Assembly: GCA_036746695.1 (NCBI GenBank)
Contig: DAIODP010000001.1
Coordinates: forward strand, 868,001-932,000
DNA from: UBA3006 sp036746695
Lineage (GTDB): Bacteria; Actinomycetota; Acidimicrobiia; Acidimicrobiales; Ilumatobacteraceae
DNA: 64,000 bases
Direction: 5' to 3'
The notes under the pieces are model-generated. The model did not search any database. It was not told the origin of the DNA and saw only the letters and a program-made list of their open reading frames with translations. A program made the translations under genes and the position numbers. Shown here one piece after another: positions 48,488 to 57,176 of this stretch. The stretch's first letter is position 1, and each line of letters begins with the position of its first letter.

Positions 48488-49978
48488 ATGATTTCTGTTT
48501 GGGTCTTTGGCGACCAACTCAACCGCAGCATCGGCGCACTTGCGTCGGCCAAGCCCACGACGCATCGCATTTTGATTGTGGAGTCGCATCGCAAAATTTC
48601 CTCTCGCCCGTGGCACATTCAGCGCGCGCACTTTCTCATCACGTCTATGCGGCGCTTCGCAACCGAGCTGCAGGCAGAAGGCTTCGTTGTCGACTACCGC
48701 ATTGCCCCAACCATGGCCGACGGGTACTCGCAACATGTTGCCCAGTTTTCACCCACCTCTGTCATTGCCACCGAGCCGAACAGCTTTGATGCACGACAAC
48801 CGCTACAACGCCTCGGCGTCGACACGGTGGAATCCAATCAGTTCCTTTGCCACACGTCGCTTTTCGCGCAATTCAGTGATGGAAAAAAGTCGATGAAAAT
48901 GGAAGATTTCTATCGATGGCAACGCAAGCGCCTGGGCTATCTCATGGACGGCGACAAACCCGTTGGTGGCGAATGGAACTTCGACAAGGACAACCGCGAG
49001 CCACCGCCACGAACCGACACCAACCGTTGGCCGCAACCACTCGTCACGCCACTCGACAACGTAGACAACGAAGTGCTTGCTTCGCTTCCGTCGTCATGCT
49101 GGGGTGCGCCACCCACTGGGTTGTGGGCAACCTCGCGCAAACACGCATTGCAACGGCTCGATCACTTCATCACACAGGTGCTTCCGTCGTTTGGGCCACA
49201 CGAGGACGCAATGCTTTCAGACAACTGGCATCTGGCCCACTCGCTCCTCTCGCCATATCTCAACAATGGTTTGCTGCTGCCAGCCGAAGTGTGCCATGCC
49301 GCAGAGGCGGCGTACAAGAAGGGCCTCGTGCCCATCAATTCGGTTGAGGGGTTCATTCGCCAAATCATTGGCTGGCGCGAATTCATATGGAACTCCTATT
49401 GGAAACACATGCCCGCATACCGCGACGAAAACGCGCTGAACGCAATGCGCAACTTACCAGCGCTGTTTACCGACCCGAGCAAGACCAAGATGCGCTGCAT
49501 GCAAAAATCGCTGAACGCAATTTACGAAAACAGTTACGCACATCACATTCAACGGTTGATGGTGCTTGGCAATTTTGCGCTTATCTCCGGTATCAACCCA
49601 CAACAGTTCACCGAATGGATGTGGAATAGTTTTATCGACGCAGCCGAATGGGTAATGGTGCCAAACGTTGTGGGCATGACGCTGTATGCCGACGGTGGCA
49701 GGCTTGCAACAAAGCCATACGCAAGCGGAGGCGCATACATCGACCGCATGAGCGACTATTGCAAGGGCTGCCACTTCGATCGCAAGAAGCGTGTAGGTGA
49801 AGACGCCTGCCCATTCACCACCCTGTATTGGGACTTCATGTTGCGCCATCAGGCAACATTCGTTAAAAACCCTCGCATTGCACAACAAATTCGAGCCGCG
49901 CAACGCCTCAGCGACACAGACGAACTACAACAAAGAGCGGCCGATGTCCTGCAATTGCTGGACACCGGCCGCTTGTAA
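48488..49978 (+). CDS. iron-sulfur bacterial cryptochrome/photolyase (FeS-BCP, PhrB-like)
   Basis: 496 residues. N-terminal DUF523-like domain MISVWVFGDQLNRSIGAL, then the FAD-binding helical domain (VEGFIRQIIGWREFIWNSYW, NPQQFTEWMWNSFIDAAEWV, YADGGRLATKPYASGGAYID). The four [4Fe-4S] Cys are visible: KMRCMQKSL, YCKGCHFDRKKRVGEDACPF. This class repairs (6-4) photoproducts or acts as a blue-light sensor. GAGG precedes ATG 48488. A palindromic terminator follows. Confidence 0.92.
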   Translation: MISVWVFGDQLNRSIGALASAKPTTHRILIVESHRKISSRPWHIQRAHFLITSMRRFATELQAEGFVVDYRIAPTMADGYSQHVAQFSPTSVIATEPNSFDARQPLQRLGVDTVESNQFLCHTSLFAQFSDGKKSMKMEDFYRWQRKRLGYLMDGDKPVGGEWNFDKDNREPPPRTDTNRWPQPLVTPLDNVDNEVLASLPSSCWGAPPTGLWATSRKHALQRLDHFITQVLPSFGPHEDAMLSDNWHLAHSLLSPYLNNGLLLPAEVCHAAEAAYKKGLVPINSVEGFIRQIIGWREFIWNSYWKHMPAYRDENALNAMRNLPALFTDPSKTKMRCMQKSLNAIYENSYAHHIQRLMVLGNFALISGINPQQFTEWMWNSFIDAAEWVMVPNVVGMTLYADGGRLATKPYASGGAYIDRMSDYCKGCHFDRKKRVGEDACPFTTLYWDFMLRHQATFVKNPRIAQQIRAAQRLSDTDELQQRAADVLQLLDTGRL

Positions 49979-49980
49979 CT

Positions 49981-49999
49981 TCCTAGCGGGGGGCTAGGA
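49981..49999. terminator. bidirectional terminator
   Basis: TCCTAGC-GGGGG-GCTAGGA between the photolyase stop (49978) and the convergent 49994 gene, partly overlapping that gene's stop. Confidence 0.6.
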
Positions 50000-50527
50000 G
50001 TCCGTTGGGGTTGGTGCAGTTCCTCCCATGCGATGTCCGCGCATTTCTCCACGACCACCTTCATGGCCATGACGACCGCCGCGACCATTGGCGGGGTGTG
50101 CGGGACGAACCTTGTTCACCATCTCTGTCACTCTCGCATCCAGTTCTGCCAACTTGGCATCTACTTCTGCCTGAGTGTGCTTACCTGAAGCAACTTCTGT
50201 TGCCAAGTGTGCTTTCATCTCAGACACAACCGTGTCAATCACTTTTTGCACACTGACACCCTGAGTTGTTGCAACCTGGGCAATCGTCTTTCCGGCATCA
50301 AGCTGCGTGCGCAACTCAGAAGTAGTAAGGCCCAATACTGATGCGACAGCATCAACGTTCTTGCCAGGCCCACCATGCTGCGGCTGCGCACCTGTACTCG
50401 ATGACTGAACGCTTGTCGTCGGCAACACTGGCTTTGCACCTGCATTGCCACCAACACCAAATGCAACTACTGCAACTACACCAGCAATTGCTGTTCCTGC
50501 AATGATCGGAGTGATCCGTTTTCTCAT
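49994..50527 (-). CDS. exported Gly/His-rich protein with HTH-like repeat region
   Basis: 177 residues. Signal or anchor at residues ~7-30 (ITPIIAGTAIAGVVAVVAFG). Then LGLTTSELRTQLDAGKTIAQ and TQGVSVQKVIDTVVSEMKAH, a pattern common in exported actinobacterial proteins of unknown role; helix to ~140; tail rich in Gly, Arg, His and Met (GRGGRHGHEGGRGEMRGHRM) that could bind metal. AGAGGA precedes ATG 50527. It diverges from the response regulator, so may be its target. Confidence 0.75.
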   Translation of the reverse strand: MRKRITPIIAGTAIAGVVAVVAFGVGGNAGAKPVLPTTSVQSSSTGAQPQHGGPGKNVDAVASVLGLTTSELRTQLDAGKTIAQVATTQGVSVQKVIDTVVSEMKAHLATEVASGKHTQAEVDAKLAELDARVTEMVNKVRPAHPANGRGGRHGHEGGRGEMRGHRMGGTAPTPTDS

Positions 50528-50609
50528 GTTATTTTCCTCTCGTTTTGCCCGGGGGTTCCTCGTGCGCAGTCATCTTGCAATTGCTGATTAAGGATCAGAA
50601 CAAAACAAA

Positions 50610-50629
50610 GTAAGAAAACGTAAAGAACA
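50610..50629. promoter_or_regulatory. 10-bp direct repeat in the divergent promoter region
   Basis: GTAAGAAAAC immediately followed by GTAAAGAACA (8 of 10 matching), the layout of OmpR-family operators, between the exported-protein gene and the response regulator. Confidence 0.4.
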
Positions 50630-50664
50630 ATAAACGCCCATGCCTGCAAGGGTTTCTCGGGCGG

Positions 50665-50670
50665 TACTGT
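50665..50670 (+). promoter_or_regulatory. -10 element, leaderless response-regulator promoter
   Basis: TACTGT, 6 bases before GTG 50677. Confidence 0.5.
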
Positions 50671-50676
50671 TCTGTT

Positions 50677-51375
50677 GTGACCTTGGCCAGCAATTCGCAA
50701 CACACCATTGTCCTCGCCGAAGACGACCCATCCGTGCGTGCTGCCGTGCAACGAGTGCTCGAACTCGAGGGTTACAGCGTCGTCGCAGTTAACGACGGGC
50801 GTGCCGCTCTCGACACCATCATTGCCAAGCCGCCACACGCTGCAGTGCTCGACGTGATGATGCCCTTTGCCGACGGTCTAACGGTTTGTCGCGAGTTGCG
50901 ACATCGAGGCAATCGCACACCAGTTCTCTTGCTCACTGCTCGACACGAAGTTGGCGACCGCGTCGCAGGCCTCGACGCCGGCGCGGATGATTACCTTGCG
51001 AAGCCATTTGCAGTTGATGAACTACTCGCTCGTGTTCGCGCACTGTTACGCAGGAACGCACCCACAACAAGCTGTGCAATTCTCACTCTCGAAAATCTAG
51101 AACTAGATGCAAATCGACGTGAAGTTCGCCGAGGTGATCGTGTTATCGAACTCACCAAAACAGAATTCGACTTACTCCACATCTTGCTCGAGCAACAAGG
51201 CATCGTGCTTACTCGCGAATATCTCTACGAGCACATTTGGGGTATGAATTTTGAAACCAACTCCAAGTCTTTAGATGTCTACATCGGTTACCTTCGCCGC
51301 AAAATCGAACTCGACGGCGAATCAAAGTTGCTTCACACAGTGCGAGGCGTTGGCTATGTGGTGAAACCATCATGA
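50677..51375 (+). CDS. OmpR-family response regulator (MprA-like)
   Basis: 232 residues. Complete receiver: IVLAEDDPSVRAAVQRVLEL (acidic pair), AVLDVMMPFADGL (phospho-Asp), LLLTARHEVGD (Thr) and DYLAKPFAVDELLARV (Lys), then a winged helix (VIELTKTEFDLLHILLEQQG, LDVYIGYLRRKIELDGESKL, VRGVGYVVKP). Overlaps the kinase start by 4 bases (ATGA). Confidence 0.93.
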   Translation: MTLASNSQHTIVLAEDDPSVRAAVQRVLELEGYSVVAVNDGRAALDTIIAKPPHAAVLDVMMPFADGLTVCRELRHRGNRTPVLLLTARHEVGDRVAGLDAGADDYLAKPFAVDELLARVRALLRRNAPTTSCAILTLENLELDANRREVRRGDRVIELTKTEFDLLHILLEQQGIVLTREYLYEHIWGMNFETNSKSLDVYIGYLRRKIELDGESKLLHTVRGVGYVVKPS

Positions 51376-52712
51376 GCCTGCGTACACGTCTGCTCCTCAC
51401 CGCCATCGCCATCGTCTTTGTCGTGGTGAGCACGCTGTCCCTCGGCATTTACTTCACCACGGCCCGGCTCTTGCTTAACGAAACAGACAACACGCTCGAT
51501 GCCCGGGTGGCCGCAATTGCCGACTCGCTGCGTACAAATCAACAAATTCCTGCTTTCGGCCAGCGAATGCGAAGCCCATTGGGTGAAGCGCTTTTACCCA
51601 CCCGTTTCGACACCGTCACCCAAGTAATTTCACCAAACGGTGAAGTGCAAATTGCACTCGGCGAGATTGATTTGCCCATCTCTACAGAGTCATTAGCTAT
51701 TGCCAACAGCCCCAGCGGCGAAATAGCTCGAAGCACAATCTCGGTTGACGGGGTGAAGTACCGCATGCTCGTCGTGCCACTCACTCGCGGCGGCGCACTG
51801 CAGCTTGCCATCAACATCAGCGACATCGAAGATGCCAAACGGGGCATTCGCGTGTGGATGTTTGGTCTTGGTGCTGCAGGCATACTTGCCGCAGGCATCG
51901 CCGGTTGGTGGGCTTCCCGCAGAACGGCAAAGCCAATTCAGCAATTGGCCAATGCAGCCGAGCAGATTGCGCTCACTCGCCAGTTGGATCACACGCTCAA
52001 CATCAAGGGCGATCGCGAAGTAGAGCAACTTGCAACCAGTTTCAACACCATGCTTGCGGCACTTCGCCAAAGCGGCGAACAGCAACGACAGTTGGTGCAA
52101 GATGCCAGTCACGAACTGCGCACGCCGCTTACATCGCTTCGCGCAAATACCGAATTGCTCGAACGCGATTCCCTCGATGCCGCAACGAAGCAATCAATTT
52201 TGCGCGACATTCGTACGGAAGTAGACGAACTTGCATCCCTCTCGGCCGAACTCACCGCACTTGCAAGCGACCAACGACTGACCGAAGACATTCAGGCTGT
52301 TTCTCTACTAGACGCAGCAAACGACATCGCGGCCCGAGCGTCAAGGCGAAGTGGCCGCACAGTCAATGTTGTTGCCGTCACCGATTCCACCGTGCAGGCT
52401 CGCCCATCGCAACTAGAACGTGCGGTCACAAATTTGGTCGACAATGCACTGAAGTTTTGCCCTACTTCGCAACCCGTCGAGATCACCATCGTCGGAAAAA
52501 CAATTGCGGTTGTCGATCACGGCCCAGGCATTTCCGACATCGACAAACCATTGGTGTTCGATCGCTTCTACCGAGCCGCCGCAACGCGCGCGCTGCCTGG
52601 TTCTGGCCTTGGCCTTGCCATTGTCAAACAGTTTGCCGACGATCACAATGCAACCGTTGCAATTACCGACACCGTCGGTGGTGGCGCAACGGTCAGCATT
52701 ACATTCGCTTAG
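51372..52712 (+). CDS. sensor histidine kinase (MprB-like)
   Basis: 446 residues. Two membrane helices (residues ~9-30 and ~160-185) flank an extracytoplasmic domain of ~125 residues; then HAMP, HisKA with DASHELRTPLTSLRANTELL, and the ATP domain: LERAVTNLVDNALKFCPTSQ (N box), VDHGPGIS (G1) and GSGLGLAIVKQF (G2). Signal unknown. Partner of the regulator just upstream. Confidence 0.93.
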   Translation: MSLRTRLLLTAIAIVFVVVSTLSLGIYFTTARLLLNETDNTLDARVAAIADSLRTNQQIPAFGQRMRSPLGEALLPTRFDTVTQVISPNGEVQIALGEIDLPISTESLAIANSPSGEIARSTISVDGVKYRMLVVPLTRGGALQLAINISDIEDAKRGIRVWMFGLGAAGILAAGIAGWWASRRTAKPIQQLANAAEQIALTRQLDHTLNIKGDREVEQLATSFNTMLAALRQSGEQQRQLVQDASHELRTPLTSLRANTELLERDSLDAATKQSILRDIRTEVDELASLSAELTALASDQRLTEDIQAVSLLDAANDIAARASRRSGRTVNVVAVTDSTVQARPSQLERAVTNLVDNALKFCPTSQPVEITIVGKTIAVVDHGPGISDIDKPLVFDRFYRAAATRALPGSGLGLAIVKQFADDHNATVAITDTVGGGATVSITFA

Positions 52713-52729
52713 CGAACAATTATTTTTTT
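52704..52729 (+). terminator. intrinsic terminator after the sensor kinase
   Basis: TTCGC-TTA-GCGAA overlapping the stop region, then AATTATTTTTTT. The T-tract overlaps the end of the convergent rsgA gene. Confidence 0.55.
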
Positions 52730-53808
52730 ATAATTTTCCGCGCACCCTTGCGGTCGTATCCACGCTCGTGAACAGCCTGCTGCTCTTCAAGTTCTAACTC
52801 TTCGGCAACAAGTGCCTTCATGTTGGCAAGTCGTGCGGCTTGCAGCGTGCCCGCCTTAATCGCATCTTGCACCGCGCAACCAGGTTCGTCTTCGTGCTTG
52901 CAGTCGCGAAACTTGCATTGCTCAGCCACGGCAAACACGTCGGCAAATGCGCGCTCAATTCCGTTCGAACTCATCCACAAACTCACGGCCCTTAACCCTG
53001 GCGTATCTACCAACCACCCGCCGTTTGCCAGGCGCACAAGTTCGGCAGCCGTGGTGGTGTGGCGCCCGCGTTGGTCGCCTTCGCGCACCTCACCCGTTGC
53101 CTGCCCGTCGTGCCCCGAAAGGGCGTTGACCAGGGTGGACTTGCCCACACCGCTGGCGCCAAGTAGGGCAATCGTGGCTGGCGACTCTGCGCCATATATA
53201 TAGGTATAGGCGCGAAGGTCGTCTAGGCCCTCGCCCGTGCGCGCGCTCACTACATGTACGGGCACCCCTGCCAACACCGGTTGCACCTGGGCCAGCAAAT
53301 CAGCAACCGCCGACGGGTCTATTTCGTCACGCTTGTTGAAAACCACCACTGGTTGAGCACCGCTATCAAAAGCCAACACCAACTCGCGTTCGATGCGTCG
53401 AAGGTTAACTTCGCCCGAAGCCGCTTGCACCACCAGCACGGTGTCGACATTGCTGGCGACTGTGTGCGACTCGGCGCGCATTGCATCCGACGACGCGCGA
53501 CGCGTGAGTGCCGAGCCTCGCGGCAACACGTGCTCTACTCGTTCATAGTCTTCCGAGATCAACACCCAGTCGCCGACGGCAACATCCGCTCCAATGTTGC
53601 GCACTCGTTCGCTGTCTGTAGTCGAAAGCAAAACGGTGCTCCAACCTCTGTCAATTCGTCCAACGCGACCAACACGACGCGTGGACATAAGTTGCGAAAT
53701 ATCTTGCGAAGTTGCCAACATGTGCTCGTTCAATCGCACATTCCAACCAAGTGCCACGATGCCAGCCACTCCATCAGTTTTGAAAAGTTCATGTGCCGGT
53801 TCGGTCAT
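52720..53808 (-). CDS. rsgA: ribosome small-subunit maturation GTPase
   Basis: Checks late 30S assembly. 362 residues: OB-fold, circularly permuted GTPase with VVVFNKRDEIDP (G4) ahead of ALLGASGVGKSTLVNALSG (G1) and VDTPGLRAVSL (G3), then the zinc knuckle EQCKFRDCKHEDEPGC. The tail is basic (GYDRKGARKIIKK). Diverges from topA. Confidence 0.93.
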   Translation of the reverse strand: MTEPAHELFKTDGVAGIVALGWNVRLNEHMLATSQDISQLMSTRRVGRVGRIDRGWSTVLLSTTDSERVRNIGADVAVGDWVLISEDYERVEHVLPRGSALTRRASSDAMRAESHTVASNVDTVLVVQAASGEVNLRRIERELVLAFDSGAQPVVVFNKRDEIDPSAVADLLAQVQPVLAGVPVHVVSARTGEGLDDLRAYTYIYGAESPATIALLGASGVGKSTLVNALSGHDGQATGEVREGDQRGRHTTTAAELVRLANGGWLVDTPGLRAVSLWMSSNGIERAFADVFAVAEQCKFRDCKHEDEPGCAVQDAIKAGTLQAARLANMKALVAEELELEEQQAVHERGYDRKGARKIIKK

Positions 53809-53831
53809 TTCACTAGTGACGCTAGCGAAAT

Positions 53832-53855
53832 TAAACCCTTACTGCATTTGGGTTT
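53832..53855. promoter_or_regulatory. inverted repeat between rsgA and topA
   Basis: TAAACCC / GGGTTTA arms around an 11-base spacer in the short divergent region. Operator or just a hairpin; no T-run. Confidence 0.25.
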
Positions 53856-53867
53856 ACGTTGATACCC

Positions 53868-53897
53868 TTGACAAGGCCGTGTCAAACAACGTAACGA
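53868..53897 (+). promoter_or_regulatory. topA promoter, nearly leaderless
   Basis: Consensus TTGACA (53868-53873), 18 bases, TAACGA (53892-53897), then 9 bases to ATG 53907. The strongest -35 element noticed in the window. Confidence 0.55.
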
Positions 53898-53906
53898 TGA
53901 AAAGTC

Positions 53907-56564
53907 ATGTCTAAGCCCCTCGTCATCGTCGAGTCCCCCGCCAAAGCGAAAACCATCGCCAAATTTCTAGGTGACGGTTACGACGTACGCGCATCTGTCG
54001 GCCATATTGCAGACCTCCCAAGCAAGGGCCTCTCCGTCGACGTCGACAACGGATTCAAGCCCAACTATCAGCTGACGGAGCGCGGCTCCACCATCATCAA
54101 GGAACTGAAGGCCGCGCTCAAAACAGCCAGCGCCCTCTATATCGCAACCGACGAAGACCGCGAGGGCGAAGCCATTGCCGCGCACCTTTTCGAATACCTG
54201 AAGCCAAAAGTAGAGACCAAGCGCATGGTGTTTCACGAAATCACCAAAGCTGCAATCGACGAGGCCATCGCCCACCCCCGCGAAATCGACTACAAGCTTG
54301 TGGACGCTGCAGAAGCACGACGCATTTTGGATCGTTTGTTTGGTTACGAAGTGTCGCCAATCTTGTGGCGAAAAGTAAACCGTGGTTTGTCGGCAGGCCG
54401 AGTGCAAAGCCCAGCCATTCGTTTAGTCGTCGAGCGCGAACAAGAGCGCATGGCCCACGTGTCGGCTGCATATTGGGATCTCGAGGCGGTCACCGCAACG
54501 CAACCATCATTTACTGGCACGCTCATCAGCGTCGACGGTGTGCGCATTGCAACCGGCAAAGACTTCAGCGACAAAGGCATCGCCAAAGACGGCGTTGTCG
54601 TTATTAATGAAGAGCGCGCACAACAACTGACCACCGGCCTACAGGGCATCACCCTCGACATGCGCAGCGTTGAGGAAAAGCCATACCGCAAGTCGCCACG
54701 CGCGCCTTTCATGACCAGCACCTTGCAGCAAGAGGGCGGCAACAAGTTGCGCATCACCGCAAGCGAAGTCATGCGCCTTGCGCAGGGGTTGTACGAAGCG
54801 GGTTACATCACCTACATGCGTACCGATGCCGTCACACTTGGCGCCGAGGCACTTGCTGCGGTGCGTAGCGAAATCGAAACCACTTACGGCAAGCCATTCC
54901 TTTCAACCGAACCACGCGAATACAAATCAAAAGTGAAAAATGCGCAAGAAGCTCACGAAGCAATCCGTCCAGCGCTTCCACTTCGCAGCCCGGACCAACT
55001 TGCAAGCGAACTTCGCGCCAACGAACTGGCGCTCTATCGCCTCATTTGGCAACGCACCATTGCTTCGCAAATGTCCGATACCAACGGCACCACGCTCACC
55101 ATCAAGATGGGCGGCGTCAGCGCAGGCGCAACTCCTGCCGACTGCGAATTCTCTGCCAGCGGCACCACTATTACGTTCCCCGGTTACCGCCAGGCATACC
55201 AAGAAGTAGAAGAAGAAACCGAAGACGAAAAAGAAGCGCTGCTTCCGCCGCTGAAGGTCGGCGACGGCGTCACCATCGAGTCCATCAACGCCATTGGCCA
55301 CAACACCTCACCACCAGCGCGTTTTACCGAGCCAACCCTTGTGAAGCGCCTGGAAGAAGAAGGCATCGGCCGTCCTTCCACCTACGCGTCCATTCTTGGC
55401 ACCATCATCAACCGTGGCTACGTTTGGAAAAAGGGCCAAGCGCTCGTTCCATCCTGGACTGCCTTCGCCGTGGTGCGCCTGCTGAAAGATCACTTCACCA
55501 CGCTCATCGATTTCAAGTTCACCGCAATTGTTGAAGAAGAACTGGACGAAATTGCAGGCGGCACCCGCGTGCGCGACGCCTGGCTTGCCGAATTTTATTT
55601 TGGCAACGGCAAAGAGTTGCCCGGCCTGAAGCCACTTGTTGCACACAACATCGAAAACATTGATGCCGCAACACTCAACGCTTTTCATGTCGGCCCGCAT
55701 CCCGTCAGTGGCGACATGATCGAGGCCCGCCCCGGCAAGTTTGGCCCATACATTCGTTGCGGCGAACAAACCGCAGGAATCCCCGACAGCATGGCCCCCG
55801 ACGAACTGACCGTCGACGTTGCGCTCGAAATTTTGTCCAGGCCAAAGTTTGAAGACCCAATCGGCGAACTTGATGGTTTACCTGTGTTCAAAAAAACTGG
55901 CAAGTATGGCCCCTACGTGCAGTGGGGCACTATGGACGAGCCGCCACCAGGTTTAGAAAAAGCAAAGATGGTCTCGTTGTTCAAGACAATGGACCTCGCC
56001 ACCACAACCATCGACGACGCACTTCGTTTACTCTCACTTCCCCGCACCGTCGGCCACGACCCAAGCGATGGCGAACTGATCACCGCACAAAATGGTCGCT
56101 ACGGCCCATACATCAATAAAGGCAAAGAAAGCCGCACGCTCGACACCGAAGAAGAGTTGTTCACCTACACACTGGATCAATCGTTGGCCAAGCTTGCCGA
56201 ACCCCGCGTATATGGCCGCCGCGGGCCAGCCAAACCACCGCTGCGCGAATTTGGTGTCGACCCAATCAGCTCAAAACCTGTCGTTGCCAAAGAAGGCAAG
56301 TTCGGTGTCTACGTCACCGACGGCGAAACTAACGCCAGCCTCACCCGCGGCGACCGCCTGGAATACGTCACCCCCGAGCGCGCCTTCGAGTTGCTCGCCA
56401 TTCGCCGCGACGCCGATCCAACGCTGAAGCGAAAGAAAGCCGCCAAGAAACCAGCCAAAAAAGCGGCCAAGAAAGCAGCAGCACCCGATGCCGAAAAGCC
56501 AGCCAAAAAGGCCGTAAAAAAGGTTGCCAAGAAGGCCGCGAAGAAGAAGCCTGCTAAGAAATAG
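53907..56564 (+). CDS. topA: DNA topoisomerase I with lysine-rich tail
   Basis: Relaxes negative supercoils by single-strand passage. 885 residues. Toprim domain with VIVESPAKAKTIAKFLGDGY and TDEDREGEAIAAHL; active Tyr in EAGYITYMRTDAVTLG; GIGRPSTYASIL. No zinc-finger Cys clusters; instead four C-terminal repeats (KFGPYIRCGEQ, KYGPYVQWGT, RYGPYINKGKE, KFGVYVTDGE), as in actinobacteria, then ~45 residues of Lys/Ala/Pro (KKPAKKAAKKAAAPDAEKPA...). The basic tail is known in mycobacterial TopA to aid processivity. Followed closely by tmk. Confidence 0.96.
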   Translation: MSKPLVIVESPAKAKTIAKFLGDGYDVRASVGHIADLPSKGLSVDVDNGFKPNYQLTERGSTIIKELKAALKTASALYIATDEDREGEAIAAHLFEYLKPKVETKRMVFHEITKAAIDEAIAHPREIDYKLVDAAEARRILDRLFGYEVSPILWRKVNRGLSAGRVQSPAIRLVVEREQERMAHVSAAYWDLEAVTATQPSFTGTLISVDGVRIATGKDFSDKGIAKDGVVVINEERAQQLTTGLQGITLDMRSVEEKPYRKSPRAPFMTSTLQQEGGNKLRITASEVMRLAQGLYEAGYITYMRTDAVTLGAEALAAVRSEIETTYGKPFLSTEPREYKSKVKNAQEAHEAIRPALPLRSPDQLASELRANELALYRLIWQRTIASQMSDTNGTTLTIKMGGVSAGATPADCEFSASGTTITFPGYRQAYQEVEEETEDEKEALLPPLKVGDGVTIESINAIGHNTSPPARFTEPTLVKRLEEEGIGRPSTYASILGTIINRGYVWKKGQALVPSWTAFAVVRLLKDHFTTLIDFKFTAIVEEELDEIAGGTRVRDAWLAEFYFGNGKELPGLKPLVAHNIENIDAATLNAFHVGPHPVSGDMIEARPGKFGPYIRCGEQTAGIPDSMAPDELTVDVALEILSRPKFEDPIGELDGLPVFKKTGKYGPYVQWGTMDEPPPGLEKAKMVSLFKTMDLATTTIDDALRLLSLPRTVGHDPSDGELITAQNGRYGPYINKGKESRTLDTEEELFTYTLDQSLAKLAEPRVYGRRGPAKPPLREFGVDPISSKPVVAKEGKFGVYVTDGETNASLTRGDRLEYVTPERAFELLAIRRDADPTLKRKKAAKKPAKKAAKKAAAPDAEKPAKKAVKKVAKKAAKKKPAKK

Positions 56565-56567
56565 GGC

Positions 56568-57176
56568 ATGACCCGAGGCCGCTACATCGCATTTGAAGGC
56601 CTCGAGGGGTGCGGCAAGTCCACGCATGTCACCCGCCTGGCCGCAACGCTCATCGGCATCACCACCCGCGAACCCGGCGGCACATCAATCGGCGCGTCAC
56701 TGCGTGCAGCAATGCTCGACACATCGAACACCATGCTCTCCCCTCGAGCAGAGGCACTGATGATGGCTGCCGACCGTGCCCAACACTTGGAGCAGTTAGT
56801 GCTTCCCGCGCTTAACGCCGGCACCCACGTTGTCAGCGACCGCAGCGCGTATTCATCACTTGCCTATCAGGGCTATGGCCGCCTGCTCGACATCGACGAA
56901 CTGAAGCGATTCAACAACTGGGCCATTGCAGGCAACTGGCCCGACCTCGTGGTGTTCATCGATGTTCCGCTCGACACACTGCTCGAGCGCTTGAAAAAAC
57001 GCGAACTCGATCGCTTCGAGCGCGAAGACCGCGCATTCTTCGAACGCATTCACGCAGGCTTCACCGCCATGGCCGCATCCGACCCACAGCGTTGGCTTGT
57101 CATCGACGGCACCCCACCAAAAGACGAACTCGCGTCCACAATCGCAACGGCAGTGAAGCAACGCCTCGGCATATGA
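56568..57176 (+). CDS. tmk: thymidylate kinase
   Basis: dTMP to dTDP. 202 residues: IAFEGLEGCGKSTHVTRLAA (P-loop), SDRSAYSSLAYQGYGR (DRx motif and lid-side residues), VVFIDVPLDTLLERL and RELDRFEREDRAFFERI (lid). ATG 56568 is 3 bases after the topA stop and its TGA overlaps the holB ATG, giving a topA-tmk-holB unit. Confidence 0.95.
   Translation: MTRGRYIAFEGLEGCGKSTHVTRLAATLIGITTREPGGTSIGASLRAAMLDTSNTMLSPRAEALMMAADRAQHLEQLVLPALNAGTHVVSDRSAYSSLAYQGYGRLLDIDELKRFNNWAIAGNWPDLVVFIDVPLDTLLERLKKRELDRFEREDRAFFERIHAGFTAMAASDPQRWLVIDGTPPKDELASTIATAVKQRLGI

Noticed and set aside
56436..56562. AAG/GCC-rich repetitive DNA at the end of topA (also 19085-19168 and 23775-23865)
   Set aside because: Considered as DNA repeats or a CRISPR-like array; they are in-frame codons for Lys/Ala/Pro tails with no regular spacer structure.
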